Assembly (NCBI GenBank): GCA_026414975.1
Contig: JAOAHZ010000008.1
Location: 104,989 to 168,988 of the forward strand
Source of the DNA: Bacteroidia bacterium
Lineage (GTDB): Bacteria; Bacteroidota; Bacteroidia; SpSt-205
Direction of reading: 5' to 3'
Length of the DNA stretch: 64,000 nucleotides
Every line of letters starts with the position of its first letter. Position 1 is the stretch's first letter. Below are positions 36,843 to 46,109 of the stretch, in pieces. The translations under genes and the position numbers were made by a program. The notes beneath the pieces are model-generated. The model ran no database searches. It saw only the letters and a list, made by a program, of their open reading frames with translations, and was not told where the DNA came from.

Positions 36843-37825
36843 GCGCTCAAAGCTGGGATACTAGCCTCACTTTACCTGGCTGTGAGACGGTGGTTCGTTC
36901 AGGAGAGTATGTATGGGTCTTTTCATACGATAGACGGACCGCCATAGGGGATACCCATGTTAGAGGCCATCTTTTCCGATTCCGAGGCTCGCAAGCTGTT
37001 CCATTCCTTTGGGAGGTTACGCCGGCTCCAGGTTTATGGCGACCATTTGGATTAGCATGCAGAGATAGCTTTATATGGTTTGCTCACGGGGCTGGAGAGC
37101 GTCCCACGGAGGTGTGGCGATTTCAGTGGTCAGGCGAACAGTTAGAGTCGCCCAAGGTTTGGAGGCATCCTGCTTTCGTTTCCCTTCAAGCCATCCAGCC
37201 TACCCATAATCATCGGTTTTATGTAGCGAATGACCGAAAGGGTTCGGCCCGATGGCACTTAGTAGCGGGATTTTTTATTCGGCGGGTGCGCAGTAGCCTC
37301 TTTCTTTGTGAAGACGACACATGCCGAAAGGTAGGCGACCGAATTCCTTACGCTGCGGGGTTGGCTTATTTGCCCCAAGAGAGAACCTTAGTAGTGAGCG
37401 TAGCCTTTCGCAAAGCCCTATGGATATACCAAGAGGTGGGGGAACCTGTGCAGCTGCAGTATATTCGGAAGGTTCGCTTACCGGGTCATCCCGATAATCT
37501 CACTTTAGTGAGCGACAGCGTGCTATGGGTGGTCTGTCATCGCAGGCTCATGGCATGGGCACGGAGTTTGGCGTTTGGGGGCCATCGCAGCCGCTGGCTA
37601 ATCGCAGAAGTACGACTCCTCCCTAACGGCCAGTATGCCGTTCGCTCACTCTATAAAGCTCCTCGCGGATACGCTACGGCCAGTATGGCTCTACCCATCG
37701 GCGAGTACATTTACGTAGGGAGCGTGTTTGAGCCTACGCTTTTGCGTCTTACGGCAAAGGGAACCATCCCAGACGACGCTCTCCCAACCAGTATAAAGTC
37801 TTTCCTTGAACCCACACAGCCCTGA
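36785..37825 (+). CDS. Paraoxonase/SMP-30-like beta-propeller protein
   Basis: The 346-residue product has a signal-like N-terminus (VRGVRIILASIQNVLSLSAQ). Its propeller strands resemble the arylesterase/paraoxonase family: FYVANDRKG (about 137), then GLAYLPQERTLVVSVA, the PDNLTLVSDSVLWVVCHRR segment (about 236-254) and a terminal YVGSVFEPTLLRL. These match in order the calcium-binding and blade landmarks of paraoxonases, but I cannot verify the full active site. The start overlaps mazG by 58 bp. The 3' end overlaps the convergent NHL-like gene by 77 bp. Confidence 0.65.
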   Translation: MFVRGVRIILASIQNVLSLSAQSWDTSLTLPGCETVVRSGEYVWVFSYDRRTAIGDTHVRGHLFRFRGSQAVPFLWEVTPAPGLWRPFGLACRDSFIWFAHGAGERPTEVWRFQWSGEQLESPKVWRHPAFVSLQAIQPTHNHRFYVANDRKGSARWHLVAGFFIRRVRSSLFLCEDDTCRKVGDRIPYAAGLAYLPQERTLVVSVAFRKALWIYQEVGEPVQLQYIRKVRLPGHPDNLTLVSDSVLWVVCHRRLMAWARSLAFGGHRSRWLIAEVRLLPNGQYAVRSLYKAPRGYATASMALPIGEYIYVGSVFEPTLLRLTAKGTIPDDALPTSIKSFLEPTQP

Positions 37826-38633
37826 TTGCCTCCGGTGCAACATAAGTCTGTCGCATGCTTTTATGCTGCCATTCTACCACCGTACCCCGCCAGAAGGCAT
37901 ACCCTGAGCTGGAGGCATATGCCTTTTCTCCCTCTTGAGGAAAAGGTGTGCTAAACAGAAAGTTACCCCAATTGTCGTACTCCAATATAATCCGCTGAGC
38001 CGAATCCACTACATATACCCTATCCTTATCAGCCGAAAGCTGTATGGCATTCGTTATAGAGCCAGGGCCGTACAACTTGCCACCAAATCGTAAGAGAACC
38101 CGTCCAAAAGCGTCTATCTTTACTATCTCTTGCGTTTCCCGCAGCAGTAAATACAGTTCTCCCCCCCGACCCACAGTAAGGAGAACAGGATACCCCTCGG
38201 CTACTTCCTTAGGGAGCTGAACATATGTAAGCTGCTGAAGGGGCTGAAGGTTAGTACCCAACAGGAATATTTTTTGTCCTTCTGCGTCTAACACATAAAG
38301 CTGCTGATTGCCTAAGGGAGCAATGGCGGTTAGCCCTAAAAACCCCTCCTCGCCAGGAGCCCCCCCAATGCGCGTGATAGAGTCGTACTGAGGGGCCCAT
38401 AGCTTGTAGAGGCAGCGCTGCTCTTGATCCCATCCGTATATGTGATGTAATGCATCTACGGCAAAAAGTTCCCACTCGCTGGGTAGAGCAAGCGTACCCT
38501 GAGCTAAAACCAGGGGCGTCAAAAGCATAAACAACTTTCCGACTCTAATACAGTCAAACCCCACCCCAGAAGGAAAGCATGATAAAGCTAAGAGCGATAC
38601 GTGTCTCCAAAGCATCCAGCCACTGAAGTTCAT
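37749..38633 (-). CDS. Secreted NHL-like beta-propeller protein
   Basis: The product is up to 294 residues. A hydrophobic segment near residue 35 (FMLLTPLVLAQG) looks like a signal sequence, so the true start may be nearer 38528. The rest is blade-like: LFAVDALHHIYGWD, QQLYVLDAEGQKIFLL, GELYLLLRETQEIVKID, and RVYVVDSAQRIILEYDNWGN. This fits a six-bladed NHL/6-bladed-beta propeller of unknown ligand. Its 3' end overlaps the paraoxonase-like gene by 77 bp, an unusually long convergent overlap. Confidence 0.7.
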   Translation of the reverse strand: MNFSGWMLWRHVSLLALSCFPSGVGFDCIRVGKLFMLLTPLVLAQGTLALPSEWELFAVDALHHIYGWDQEQRCLYKLWAPQYDSITRIGGAPGEEGFLGLTAIAPLGNQQLYVLDAEGQKIFLLGTNLQPLQQLTYVQLPKEVAEGYPVLLTVGRGGELYLLLRETQEIVKIDAFGRVLLRFGGKLYGPGSITNAIQLSADKDRVYVVDSAQRIILEYDNWGNFLFSTPFPQEGEKAYASSSGYAFWRGTVVEWQHKSMRQTYVAPEAIRAVWVQGKTLYWLGERRLGWFPLP

Positions 38634-38836
38634 GCACTCAAGGGCATAATCCGCCTTGAAGATTTAGTTAGAACGATAGCCTCCTGTCCGACTCTTGATC
38701 CTGTATCAAGCCTTGGGAGGAGATATTTATCATCTGAGACAATATCGCTCCATGATAGGTAAGGTAAGAGGGGTTCCCGGGGCATTCTCGGTGATTGCGG
38801 CTTACGGGTGTCTTTTTGCCTCTGGGCGCTTGGACT

Positions 38837-40327
38837 TCACAAGAGAGACTGCAGTTTCATAGCTACGCCCATATCTCCCTTGACTTTGATTTTGCCCGCC
38901 ATAAAGGCGCTCATGGGGTTGAGCTCTCCAGATAAAAGAGCTTTCATGTCTTCTGGACTAACTTGGATAACGCAGGCGGCTTCACCGTCCTCTTCTTTGA
39001 CAACGTTTCTCCCAGAAGTGCCATCTATGAGAAGTTTATGGGAGCCCAGATCAAATTTGAGGGTGCTTCCGAGAGCACTGCGCTCAGCTCGGCTCTTGAT
39101 TTGAGCGATAATTTCCTGAACAAGTGAGCTTGGTTCTGGACTTGAGGAGGGCTGTTTTCGGGACACGGGTAACTCATAGGCTTTATCGTCTATGAGCATT
39201 TTAGCGATGATCTCCCGCATGATTTCCGAGGTTCCTCCGCCTATGGTGAGAATGCGCACATCGCGATATACACGTGCCACTTTGTAATCCTCAATGTAAC
39301 CATACCCTCCAAACATCTGGAGGCACTCATAAGCAGCTCTATTAGCCAGCTCTGTGGTGAGGAGCTTGGCAATAGAACATTCCCGGACGGCATAATGTCC
39401 GTCGCTAAATAGGCGGCTACAATAATAAACATACTGTTTGAGAACCTCACATTCAGCATGAAGCTGAGCCATACGATGCCGTAAAACTTGAAACTTATTA
39501 ATGGGGCGTCCAAAGGCGTGCCGTTGGGCCATGTACTCCAAGGTGTAAGCGATAAGATGCTCAACACCCGCAATCGTTCCTATAGCCCCAACAAGCCTCT
39601 CCAATTGTAATCCCTCCATCAAGTAAAAGAAGCCCTGCCCTTCATCGCCGATTAGGTTTTCAGCGGGCACCTTGACATTCTCAAAAAAGAGCTCTGCCGT
39701 ATCCGAGGCATGCCAGCCCAGCTTGTTTAGCTTATTTTTCGTTATGCCGGGGCTATCTAAATCAACCACAATGAGCGATATACCATGAATTCCGGCCTCG
39801 GGTTGAGTCTTAACAACAAGGACAACATAATCTCCATAGTAGCCGTTGGAGATAAATGTTTTCTGGCCGTTTATGATGTAAAAATCACCTTGACGAACAG
39901 CCCGAGTCTGAATGTTAGCGACATCTGAACCAGCTCCAGGCTCAGTGATCCCAATAGCAGCGATGGCCTCCCCCCGAATCACAGGCACTAAGTATTTACG
40001 CTTGAGGTACTCAGAGCCATATTTGTAAATGTAGGGGGAGGACATGTACTGTGTAACGCTCTGGATTACGCCAAACCCCCCTGAGAACACCTTGGAGATT
40101 TCTTCACAAAAGACTACGGTGTAAAAGAAGTCCAAACCTGCGCCTCCATATTCGGGAGGATAGTGTAGCCCTAAAAACCCCTGATCTCCAAACTTTTTCC
40201 ATAGAGACTTGGGGACTTGCTGTTGGGCTTCCCATTCATCTATGTAGGGTAGGACTTCCTTCTCCAAAAACTTTCGTAGGGCTTCTCGGAAGAGTTCGTG
40301 TTCCGAAGTGAAGTAGTAGGATGTCAT
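38837..40327 (-). CDS. Acyl-CoA dehydrogenase fused to SCP2 domain
   Basis: This flavoenzyme makes the first alpha,beta double bond in acyl-CoA oxidation. In the 496-residue protein the ACAD part covers about 1-380, with GITEPGAGSD near 128 and GYGYIEDY near 340. The usual catalytic Glu in the terminal (Y)EGT loop is absent (IGGGTSEIM). An isovaleryl-CoA/long-chain-type Glu is available in LQLERLV. The last 95 residues (ALGSTLKFDLG, then LSGELNPMSAFMAGKIKVKGD) are a sterol-carrier-protein-2 lipid-binding domain. The ATG at 40327 overlaps the upstream ligase stop as ATGA, so acyl activation and oxidation genes are coupled. Confidence 0.9.
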   Translation of the reverse strand: MTSYYFTSEHELFREALRKFLEKEVLPYIDEWEAQQQVPKSLWKKFGDQGFLGLHYPPEYGGAGLDFFYTVVFCEEISKVFSGGFGVIQSVTQYMSSPYIYKYGSEYLKRKYLVPVIRGEAIAAIGITEPGAGSDVANIQTRAVRQGDFYIINGQKTFISNGYYGDYVVLVVKTQPEAGIHGISLIVVDLDSPGITKNKLNKLGWHASDTAELFFENVKVPAENLIGDEGQGFFYLMEGLQLERLVGAIGTIAGVEHLIAYTLEYMAQRHAFGRPINKFQVLRHRMAQLHAECEVLKQYVYYCSRLFSDGHYAVRECSIAKLLTTELANRAAYECLQMFGGYGYIEDYKVARVYRDVRILTIGGGTSEIMREIIAKMLIDDKAYELPVSRKQPSSSPEPSSLVQEIIAQIKSRAERSALGSTLKFDLGSHKLLIDGTSGRNVVKEEDGEAACVIQVSPEDMKALLSGELNPMSAFMAGKIKVKGDMGVAMKLQSLL

Positions 40328-42048
40328 GCGGGTATGAGGTTTTGAATTTGATTGGTTTGCACCCAAATGATTTTGTCGGGAGAGGCGAGCCACGACTCAT
40401 AAAAGGGGCCGTAGCGCTTATCTATCTCGCGGCGACGGACCTTGAGCGTAGGGGTCAGCAGACTATTCTCCACGCTCCATATTTCAGGAAGGAGCACAGC
40501 CTTAGCGAGCTTCTGATAGGTAGGCAAAGGGGCATTCACCTCCTCCAGGATTTGAAGGACGGATCGCTCCACGACAGCTGGTTCGGCGGTGCGTCCTAAC
40601 TCTGAAAGAGTAAGAAGAACCAGAGGTTGAACTTGACCAAGGCCCACGACGCAGACCTGTTCCGCGTACTCAAGCCGACCGAATGGTTCCTCTAATGGGG
40701 CAGGCACGATAAACATGCCCTTTGCTGTCTTGAAGGAGTCGCTAACTCGCCCAGTTATACGCAGGAAGCCTTCTTCATCCAGCTCTCCTGTATCACCCGT
40801 ATGAAGCCAGCCATCTCGTAGAACTTCTGCGGTTTTCTCGGGGTCCTTATAGTAGCCGCTCATGACCCAGTCGGCCCACATTAGGACCTCTCCAGTTTCT
40901 TCGTCTATCTTGAGTCGGACCCCTTTGAGAGGCTTGCCGACCGTGCCAAGCTTATTACGAGACTTAGGCATAACGGTGCATCCTGCGCAGTTCTCTGTCA
41001 TAGCATAAACATCGCGGATGTATATGCCGAGTTCCATAAACCACACCTTAATAGCATCGGGTGTCTGAGCGGCTCCGGTCAGAGCCAACTGTACTTTATC
41101 TAAACCTAAGCGCCGCCGGACCAACTTCTTGATTAGTCGGCCAAGAATGGGAACACGAACAAGACGATTATACCGACGCTCTCCCCCGAAACGCTCTAAT
41201 ACCGCTAAGCGAAACCGCTGCCATATCCGAGGCACACCGAAGAAGAAAGTGGGTTGAACCGCTTGAAGATTCTTAGCAAAAGTATCCAACGACTCCGAAA
41301 ACGATATGGTACCTCCCAAGCATAGGCATCCCAGCTCTATAGCGAGGCGCTCGGCAATGTGATTGAGTGGTAAGTAAGAGAAGAAGCGTCCTTCGGTCAA
41401 GTCGAATAATCCTATCTCCCGATAGCGGAGCTCGTGCTCTAAAAAGAGAGCAGGAGAGGCATATTTGAGCATAACTCCTTTGGGCGTGCCTGTGGTCCCC
41501 GACGTATAAAGAATCGTCCATAAATCCTCTCGCACAGGCTCGTAGGGTTCCTTAATCGGTTCGTATCGCTGAAGTAGCTCATCCCAAGCTGTCCCATCTC
41601 GTATCATAGAACTGGCTGGATAATCAGGGAATCGAACAAGCTGAATGTACTTGGGCACGACATGACGCACCTGCTCCCAGTAGCCAGGGTCTAACTTGCC
41701 CACGAAAAGATGGGAAATCTCGCTCTTCTCTAAGACAGTTCGCAAATCAGCTGGAGCCAGATTAGAGTAAAAGGGAACAGATACAGCCCCGGCCATTAGG
41801 ATGGACAGGTCAGCGAGGATCCAGTGGTAGCAGTTTTTAGAAAGGATGCCGACGAGAGAACCCTTCTGAACCCCCATAGCTTGAAGAGCGTGGGCAATGC
41901 GTCGGGCTTGTTGGCCGGCTTCTCCCCAAGAGATTACTCGCCACTTGTCCCCATAAGGCTGTCGGAGGAAAGGGGCGTCAGGTTTCTCCTGCTCCCACTT
42001 ATAGAAATAGTGAAGGTGAGTGGGCAGAAGAGAAGGCTCCGTAGACAT
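40324..42048 (-). CDS. Long-chain acyl-CoA synthetase (AMP-forming)
   Basis: It activates fatty acids to acyl-CoA through an acyl-AMP. The 574-residue ANL-superfamily enzyme has the P-loop motif LYTSGTTGTPKGVML (about 180), FSYLPLNHIAER (about 222), YAMTENCAG (about 345), and the hinge/adenylate region DGWLHTGDTGELDEEGFLRITGR. It resembles the FAA1/FadD15 group. TATATTTG lies 4 nt before the ATG. It forms a two-gene unit with the ACAD-SCP2 gene. Confidence 0.92.
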   Translation of the reverse strand: MSTEPSLLPTHLHYFYKWEQEKPDAPFLRQPYGDKWRVISWGEAGQQARRIAHALQAMGVQKGSLVGILSKNCYHWILADLSILMAGAVSVPFYSNLAPADLRTVLEKSEISHLFVGKLDPGYWEQVRHVVPKYIQLVRFPDYPASSMIRDGTAWDELLQRYEPIKEPYEPVREDLWTILYTSGTTGTPKGVMLKYASPALFLEHELRYREIGLFDLTEGRFFSYLPLNHIAERLAIELGCLCLGGTISFSESLDTFAKNLQAVQPTFFFGVPRIWQRFRLAVLERFGGERRYNRLVRVPILGRLIKKLVRRRLGLDKVQLALTGAAQTPDAIKVWFMELGIYIRDVYAMTENCAGCTVMPKSRNKLGTVGKPLKGVRLKIDEETGEVLMWADWVMSGYYKDPEKTAEVLRDGWLHTGDTGELDEEGFLRITGRVSDSFKTAKGMFIVPAPLEEPFGRLEYAEQVCVVGLGQVQPLVLLTLSELGRTAEPAVVERSVLQILEEVNAPLPTYQKLAKAVLLPEIWSVENSLLTPTLKVRRREIDKRYGPFYESWLASPDKIIWVQTNQIQNLIPA

Positions 42049-42052
42049 AAGA

Positions 42053-42060
42053 CAAATATA
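42053..42060 (-). promoter_or_regulatory. -7 promoter element TATATTTG
   Basis: Exact TAnnTTTG match on the minus strand, 4 nt before the acyl-CoA synthetase ATG. Confidence 0.7.
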
Positions 42061-42177
42061 AGATGCGGAAGGGCTTTATGGAAGAAATGAGAAGTTTGAC
42101 TAAAGGAGTAGATAGACTAGGTCTCGTGAGAGATTCGAAGCCATCGGTACGATTTGGATCGGTTGAGTGAGGGGCCC

Positions 42178-44628
42178 CTAAAAAGGACGCCCTCGCGCTA
42201 CACCCAGAATAAGACTATCAGGAAAAGCGCGCCAATCCCCATAAAACGCATGAGCATAGAGCTCCCCCCTCTCCCACGCAGGAAGAAAATCCATATAATG
42301 AAAGCTCCCCGGATTACCCGACTGACCCCCCGGATAAACGCCATAGCCTTGTACTGGAGGCTTTAAACTCACCACCATTCGCCAAGAAGGACCTGCCGTA
42401 GAACCGATAGCGTTGACACACTGTGCATCTCCATCTACACGGAGGGTATCACTATCAAAGCCGGGTAAACGCGCCATATGTCGTACTTGAGTAGCCCGAT
42501 AGCGCCACCAAACTAGGGTATCGCCCGCTCGCTCAGCCCACTGTACTACCTCTTGCCAAGTTTCCCTGAGAAAACGCTTCAAACTTTTCTCCCCCGAGTC
42601 GGCCGCCCAAAGCCACCGAGAATGAGGGGAAGGTTTCCCCGTTAGGCGAGCCTGATGAACATCCTCCAATACCTTTAGGGTAACCTCCCACTCAGGTAGG
42701 CGAATGGCTACCTCTCGCCACAGCTTGTTATGAAAGGCTTTCCACCAACGGCGAAATAGGGTAGGAGCTCGCCCTTCAGCCCTAAAGCAGTAATCCCACC
42801 GACGCAGCGTATCCATCCAGGGGGAAGATTCGCCCTCCATGTAGGTCAGCATGATAGGCAAAGCCCGCCGAGCCAAAAAGTTCTCTACATCCAGCTGCAA
42901 GATTCTTAGAGAATCCACTGTAGCATGGTTCATAGCTCGAAGCCGCTCCTCTATACGAGCCGCTCGGTCTGGCAAAGCAAAATACCAGCCCAAGTAGTAA
43001 GGATAGGACGCTCCAGCAGGGTAGGTGTTAGCTGATCGGACGAACCCCTCGGGTGGATCAATGCTATGGGGATTCTCCTCAAAAGAGAGCCAGTCCTTCC
43101 AGTGGTGCTCTGGACGTTCAGCGTCTAAAACAAACTTACCCTGTTCTCGCCAGCGCAAAGGATAAAACCCCCGTACCCACAGAGCGATGTGGCCCGCCGT
43201 ATCAGCGTACACAAAGTTTTGGGCAGGGCTACCAAAGTATCGAAGTGCCCGTTTATAGTCTTCAAGACCCGCCGCATGATTAAGTTCATAAAAGCAACGA
43301 GCCTCGTTGGAAGGCTCAAAGCTAATCCAACGAAGCGCACAGTCTATGGGGGCTTCTCGAGCCTTACCAGCCAGGGGACGAGGCAGGCTTTCCCCAGACC
43401 GATGTACAATAGGCCCCCAAGGTGTGTACCAGACTGTATCTACAAGCATGCTGTATCCACCCATAGACTGGCGCACCCAAATGGTCTCAGGACGAGGATG
43501 CAAGGCAATAACCTGACCAGCCATGTAAAAGGTACGCTGCTCAGCATCCGCATAGCGCACCTTGTAAAAGTCAAGGGCATCCGGACCTACATTCGTGACG
43601 CCCCAAGCTATAGCTGAGTTGTAGCCGATGATGATACCCGGCGCCCCTAATAAAGCAACGCCATAGGTATTTAGGTTGGGAGCCACTAAGTGCATCTCCA
43701 GCCAAATAGAAGGCAGGTTGAGGGCTAAGTGGGGGTCGTTTGCCAGTAGGGGATACCCTGTAGCGGCTTTTTTTCCGCTAAGTGCCCAGTTGTTGCTACC
43801 GACCCAGACAGGTGAGCCCTCCAGAGCAGAACTCACGGTGTCCTCTATGTAAGCGGAGCTATATAGGGTAGGAGGTTGCGGAGGAAGCTCACGCTCGGGC
43901 ACATCGGAGGGAGAAAGTATCGTCGTAGAGCCAAACAGAGCTTGGTTAGGGTACAGGGTATCGATCGCTCCCTTGCCTATTTTAGGTAGGAGAGCAGTAA
44001 GGTACTTATCTGGACTGCGCACCGTGAGGTCATAAGCCATGTACTTGACGAGATACGCAGAACGCAGGGGCGACCAAGGCTGGGGCTCGTAAGCTAAAAG
44101 CTTGTATTCAAAAGGATAATCACGGGGGTGAAGCTGCTCCAGAAACGCATTGACTCCCTCGGTAAAAGCCTCTATGATGGTACGGATTAGAGAATCGGAT
44201 AGCATGACTTGAAGGGCTTGCTCTGCAGCATAGGGAAGTCCCAGCCGGCGCATAGCCCGGTCGTGGGGAAGGGCAACTTCCCCGAAAATGCGACTCAGAC
44301 GTCCAGCAGCCGCATCCGACTGAATCTCCATCTGCCACAAGCGTAAGCAAGCCTGAATGTACCCCTGCGCTCGGTATAAGTCAGCCTCATTTTCGGCATA
44401 AATATGGGGTACCCATCGTTTATCCCAGATCACCACCACCGGGGCCCTTAGAGAAGGAATGCGTAACTCTGAAGGCGGTAGAAAGTGTCTGGATTCAGCG
44501 TTCCGCCAGAAGCCCTCCACAGGGGAGAAGAAACGCCCTATTGGAGGTAGGCGTCCCCAACGCCGTCCCAGCCCTATCTCTACGAGAAAAACCACTCCAA
44601 CCAGCAGAACAGCGCGCAACCAGTTCAT
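42178..44628 (-). CDS. Penicillin acylase-family Ntn hydrolase
   Basis: The 816-residue precursor is expected to be exported and self-cleaved. An N-terminal hydrophobic segment (about 5-20) is followed by the alpha-chain region. The processing site is VGSNNWALSG, with the nucleophile Ser at about 278. The beta-chain landmarks LLANDPHLALNLPSIW and IIGYNSAIAWGVTNV follow. Members cleave amide bonds of penicillins, N-acyl-homoserine lactones or other acyl amides; substrate not inferable. The ATG directly abuts the nuoN stop (TAGATG), so the two are co-transcribed. Confidence 0.92.
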   Translation of the reverse strand: MNWLRAVLLVGVVFLVEIGLGRRWGRLPPIGRFFSPVEGFWRNAESRHFLPPSELRIPSLRAPVVVIWDKRWVPHIYAENEADLYRAQGYIQACLRLWQMEIQSDAAAGRLSRIFGEVALPHDRAMRRLGLPYAAEQALQVMLSDSLIRTIIEAFTEGVNAFLEQLHPRDYPFEYKLLAYEPQPWSPLRSAYLVKYMAYDLTVRSPDKYLTALLPKIGKGAIDTLYPNQALFGSTTILSPSDVPERELPPQPPTLYSSAYIEDTVSSALEGSPVWVGSNNWALSGKKAATGYPLLANDPHLALNLPSIWLEMHLVAPNLNTYGVALLGAPGIIIGYNSAIAWGVTNVGPDALDFYKVRYADAEQRTFYMAGQVIALHPRPETIWVRQSMGGYSMLVDTVWYTPWGPIVHRSGESLPRPLAGKAREAPIDCALRWISFEPSNEARCFYELNHAAGLEDYKRALRYFGSPAQNFVYADTAGHIALWVRGFYPLRWREQGKFVLDAERPEHHWKDWLSFEENPHSIDPPEGFVRSANTYPAGASYPYYLGWYFALPDRAARIEERLRAMNHATVDSLRILQLDVENFLARRALPIMLTYMEGESSPWMDTLRRWDYCFRAEGRAPTLFRRWWKAFHNKLWREVAIRLPEWEVTLKVLEDVHQARLTGKPSPHSRWLWAADSGEKSLKRFLRETWQEVVQWAERAGDTLVWWRYRATQVRHMARLPGFDSDTLRVDGDAQCVNAIGSTAGPSWRMVVSLKPPVQGYGVYPGGQSGNPGSFHYMDFLPAWERGELYAHAFYGDWRAFPDSLILGVARGRPF

Positions 44629-46041
44629 CTATGGACGAGGTTGAAAATACCCGGCCAAGCCGTACAAATAATCCATCCACCCCCAGAGTAAGGCGGGCAA
44701 AATACCTAAAAGAAATAGGAGCACCGCCCCTGTCGCTAAAGCTGTACGGACCTGAAACGAACTCTCACCTGGCTGATACATCCAAGCAATGGGACGCCAG
44801 TAATAGAAGTATCCTATCAAAGCAGCTCCTATAGCGATAAGCGTCGGCAAGGTGTATCCAGCACGAAAAGCAGAGGTAAATACAGCGTATTTGGCAAAAA
44901 AACCTACGAAAGGAGGCATCCCCGAAAGGGAAGCTAAGGCTATCGCTAAGGCTATGGCGTAGCCGGAACGCTGATAGCCGAGGCCCCGGAGCACCTTATA
45001 TTCTTGAGGCTCAGCTCCTAAGGCTAAAAGTCCAAATCCTATGCTGCTCATCAGTCCGTAAGCTACACCATAACCCCAAGCTTGAAGACGCCCCTCAGGT
45101 CCACTAAGCAGTCCAAGCAGAATGTACCCTCCATGAGCCACTGAAGAGTAAGCCAAAGCTCGCTGCAAGGTGGGTTGCATTAGGGCGGAGAGATTGCCAT
45201 ATAGAGCGGAAAACCCAGCGATGATAGCCCCCCCCCAAAGCCAACTACGCGGCACCTCCACAGCATATAATAGCTGAGAAGCTAAGAAAGTAGCGCTCAG
45301 TTTCCCCGTTGCCACTAAGAATCCCGTAGCTCCCGGTGTAGCTCCTCCGTACACATCAGGAGCCCACCAGTGAAAGGGAAAGACCGATAGCTTGAACAGG
45401 AGCCCCACCCCTATCAGCAGAATCGCCAATGTGAATAAATGACTGTCTTGCCAAGCCTGCCACTTTAGGGCCCTCAGATGATGAAGGTACAGCGTACCGC
45501 TCATGCCATATAAGTAAGATAGTCCAAAAAGGAGAAGAACAAAGCCTAAGGCTCCCAAAAGGAGATACTTAATGGAAGCCTCCGGCGCAAAACGGTTATT
45601 CCAGGAGAGCGCTACGAGAACATAAGAGCCTAAAGATACCGTCTCTAACGCTACAACGCTCAGCAGCAGATGGTTACTTGCCGGCAAAACCGCCAAAGCC
45701 GAAGCCATGAGAAGACTCAGAGGCAGAGATTCCCACCCTTGTCCCTGGGTATAGCGGGTCAAATAGTCATGAAGAAAGCTGATCCCAATAGCCGAAATAA
45801 GCGAAATGCCCGCCGCAAGAAAGCTGTATAGCCCTCCACCCCATACCATTCCAAAAAAACTGGAGGAAGGATGGGGGTAAGTCCAGCTCAGATACACCCC
45901 GGACAAGAATCCTCCCACAGCCCATATAAGGCTCCATCCGAGAAGCCTCTTTCGAGCTTGTCTAAAAGTACCCATTATCAATCCGCTCAGTCCCCCAAAA
46001 GCCAACCAGGCAACCGGTAGCAGACCGATATAGTTCTGCAT
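44629..46041 (-). CDS. nuoN: NADH-quinone oxidoreductase subunit N
   Basis: This is an antiporter-like proton-pumping subunit of complex I. The 470-residue product has about 13-14 membrane segments. The conserved region LLFKLSVFPFHWWAPDVYGG (about 228-247) carries the Lys and His of the proton channel, and AYSSVAHGGYIL is also present. The start at 46041 (MQNYIGLLPV) replaces the longer in-frame start at 46080, because TAACTTCG lies 5 nt upstream and the extra residues do not fit. No nuoL or nuoM is adjacent, as would be usual. Confidence 0.92.
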   Translation of the reverse strand: MQNYIGLLPVAWLAFGGLSGLIMGTFRQARKRLLGWSLIWAVGGFLSGVYLSWTYPHPSSSFFGMVWGGGLYSFLAAGISLISAIGISFLHDYLTRYTQGQGWESLPLSLLMASALAVLPASNHLLLSVVALETVSLGSYVLVALSWNNRFAPEASIKYLLLGALGFVLLLFGLSYLYGMSGTLYLHHLRALKWQAWQDSHLFTLAILLIGVGLLFKLSVFPFHWWAPDVYGGATPGATGFLVATGKLSATFLASQLLYAVEVPRSWLWGGAIIAGFSALYGNLSALMQPTLQRALAYSSVAHGGYILLGLLSGPEGRLQAWGYGVAYGLMSSIGFGLLALGAEPQEYKVLRGLGYQRSGYAIALAIALASLSGMPPFVGFFAKYAVFTSAFRAGYTLPTLIAIGAALIGYFYYWRPIAWMYQPGESSFQVRTALATGAVLLFLLGILPALLWGWMDYLYGLAGYFQPRP

Positions 46042-46046
46042 CGCAG

Positions 46047-46054
46047 CGAAGTTA
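46047..46054 (-). promoter_or_regulatory. -7-like promoter element TAACTTCG
   Basis: One-base variant of TAnnTTTG, 5 nt before the nuoN ATG at 46041. Confidence 0.45.
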
Positions 46055-46097
46055 GCGCTTCCCGTTGCATGGACTATCAATATGGACTAAATCTATC

Positions 46098-46105
46098 TAC
46101 CTTTG
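46098..46105 (+). promoter_or_regulatory. -7 promoter element TACCTTTG
   Basis: Exact TAnnTTTG match 4 nt before the ATG at 46110. It supports that start over 46065. Confidence 0.7.
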
Positions 46106-46109
46106 CCTT

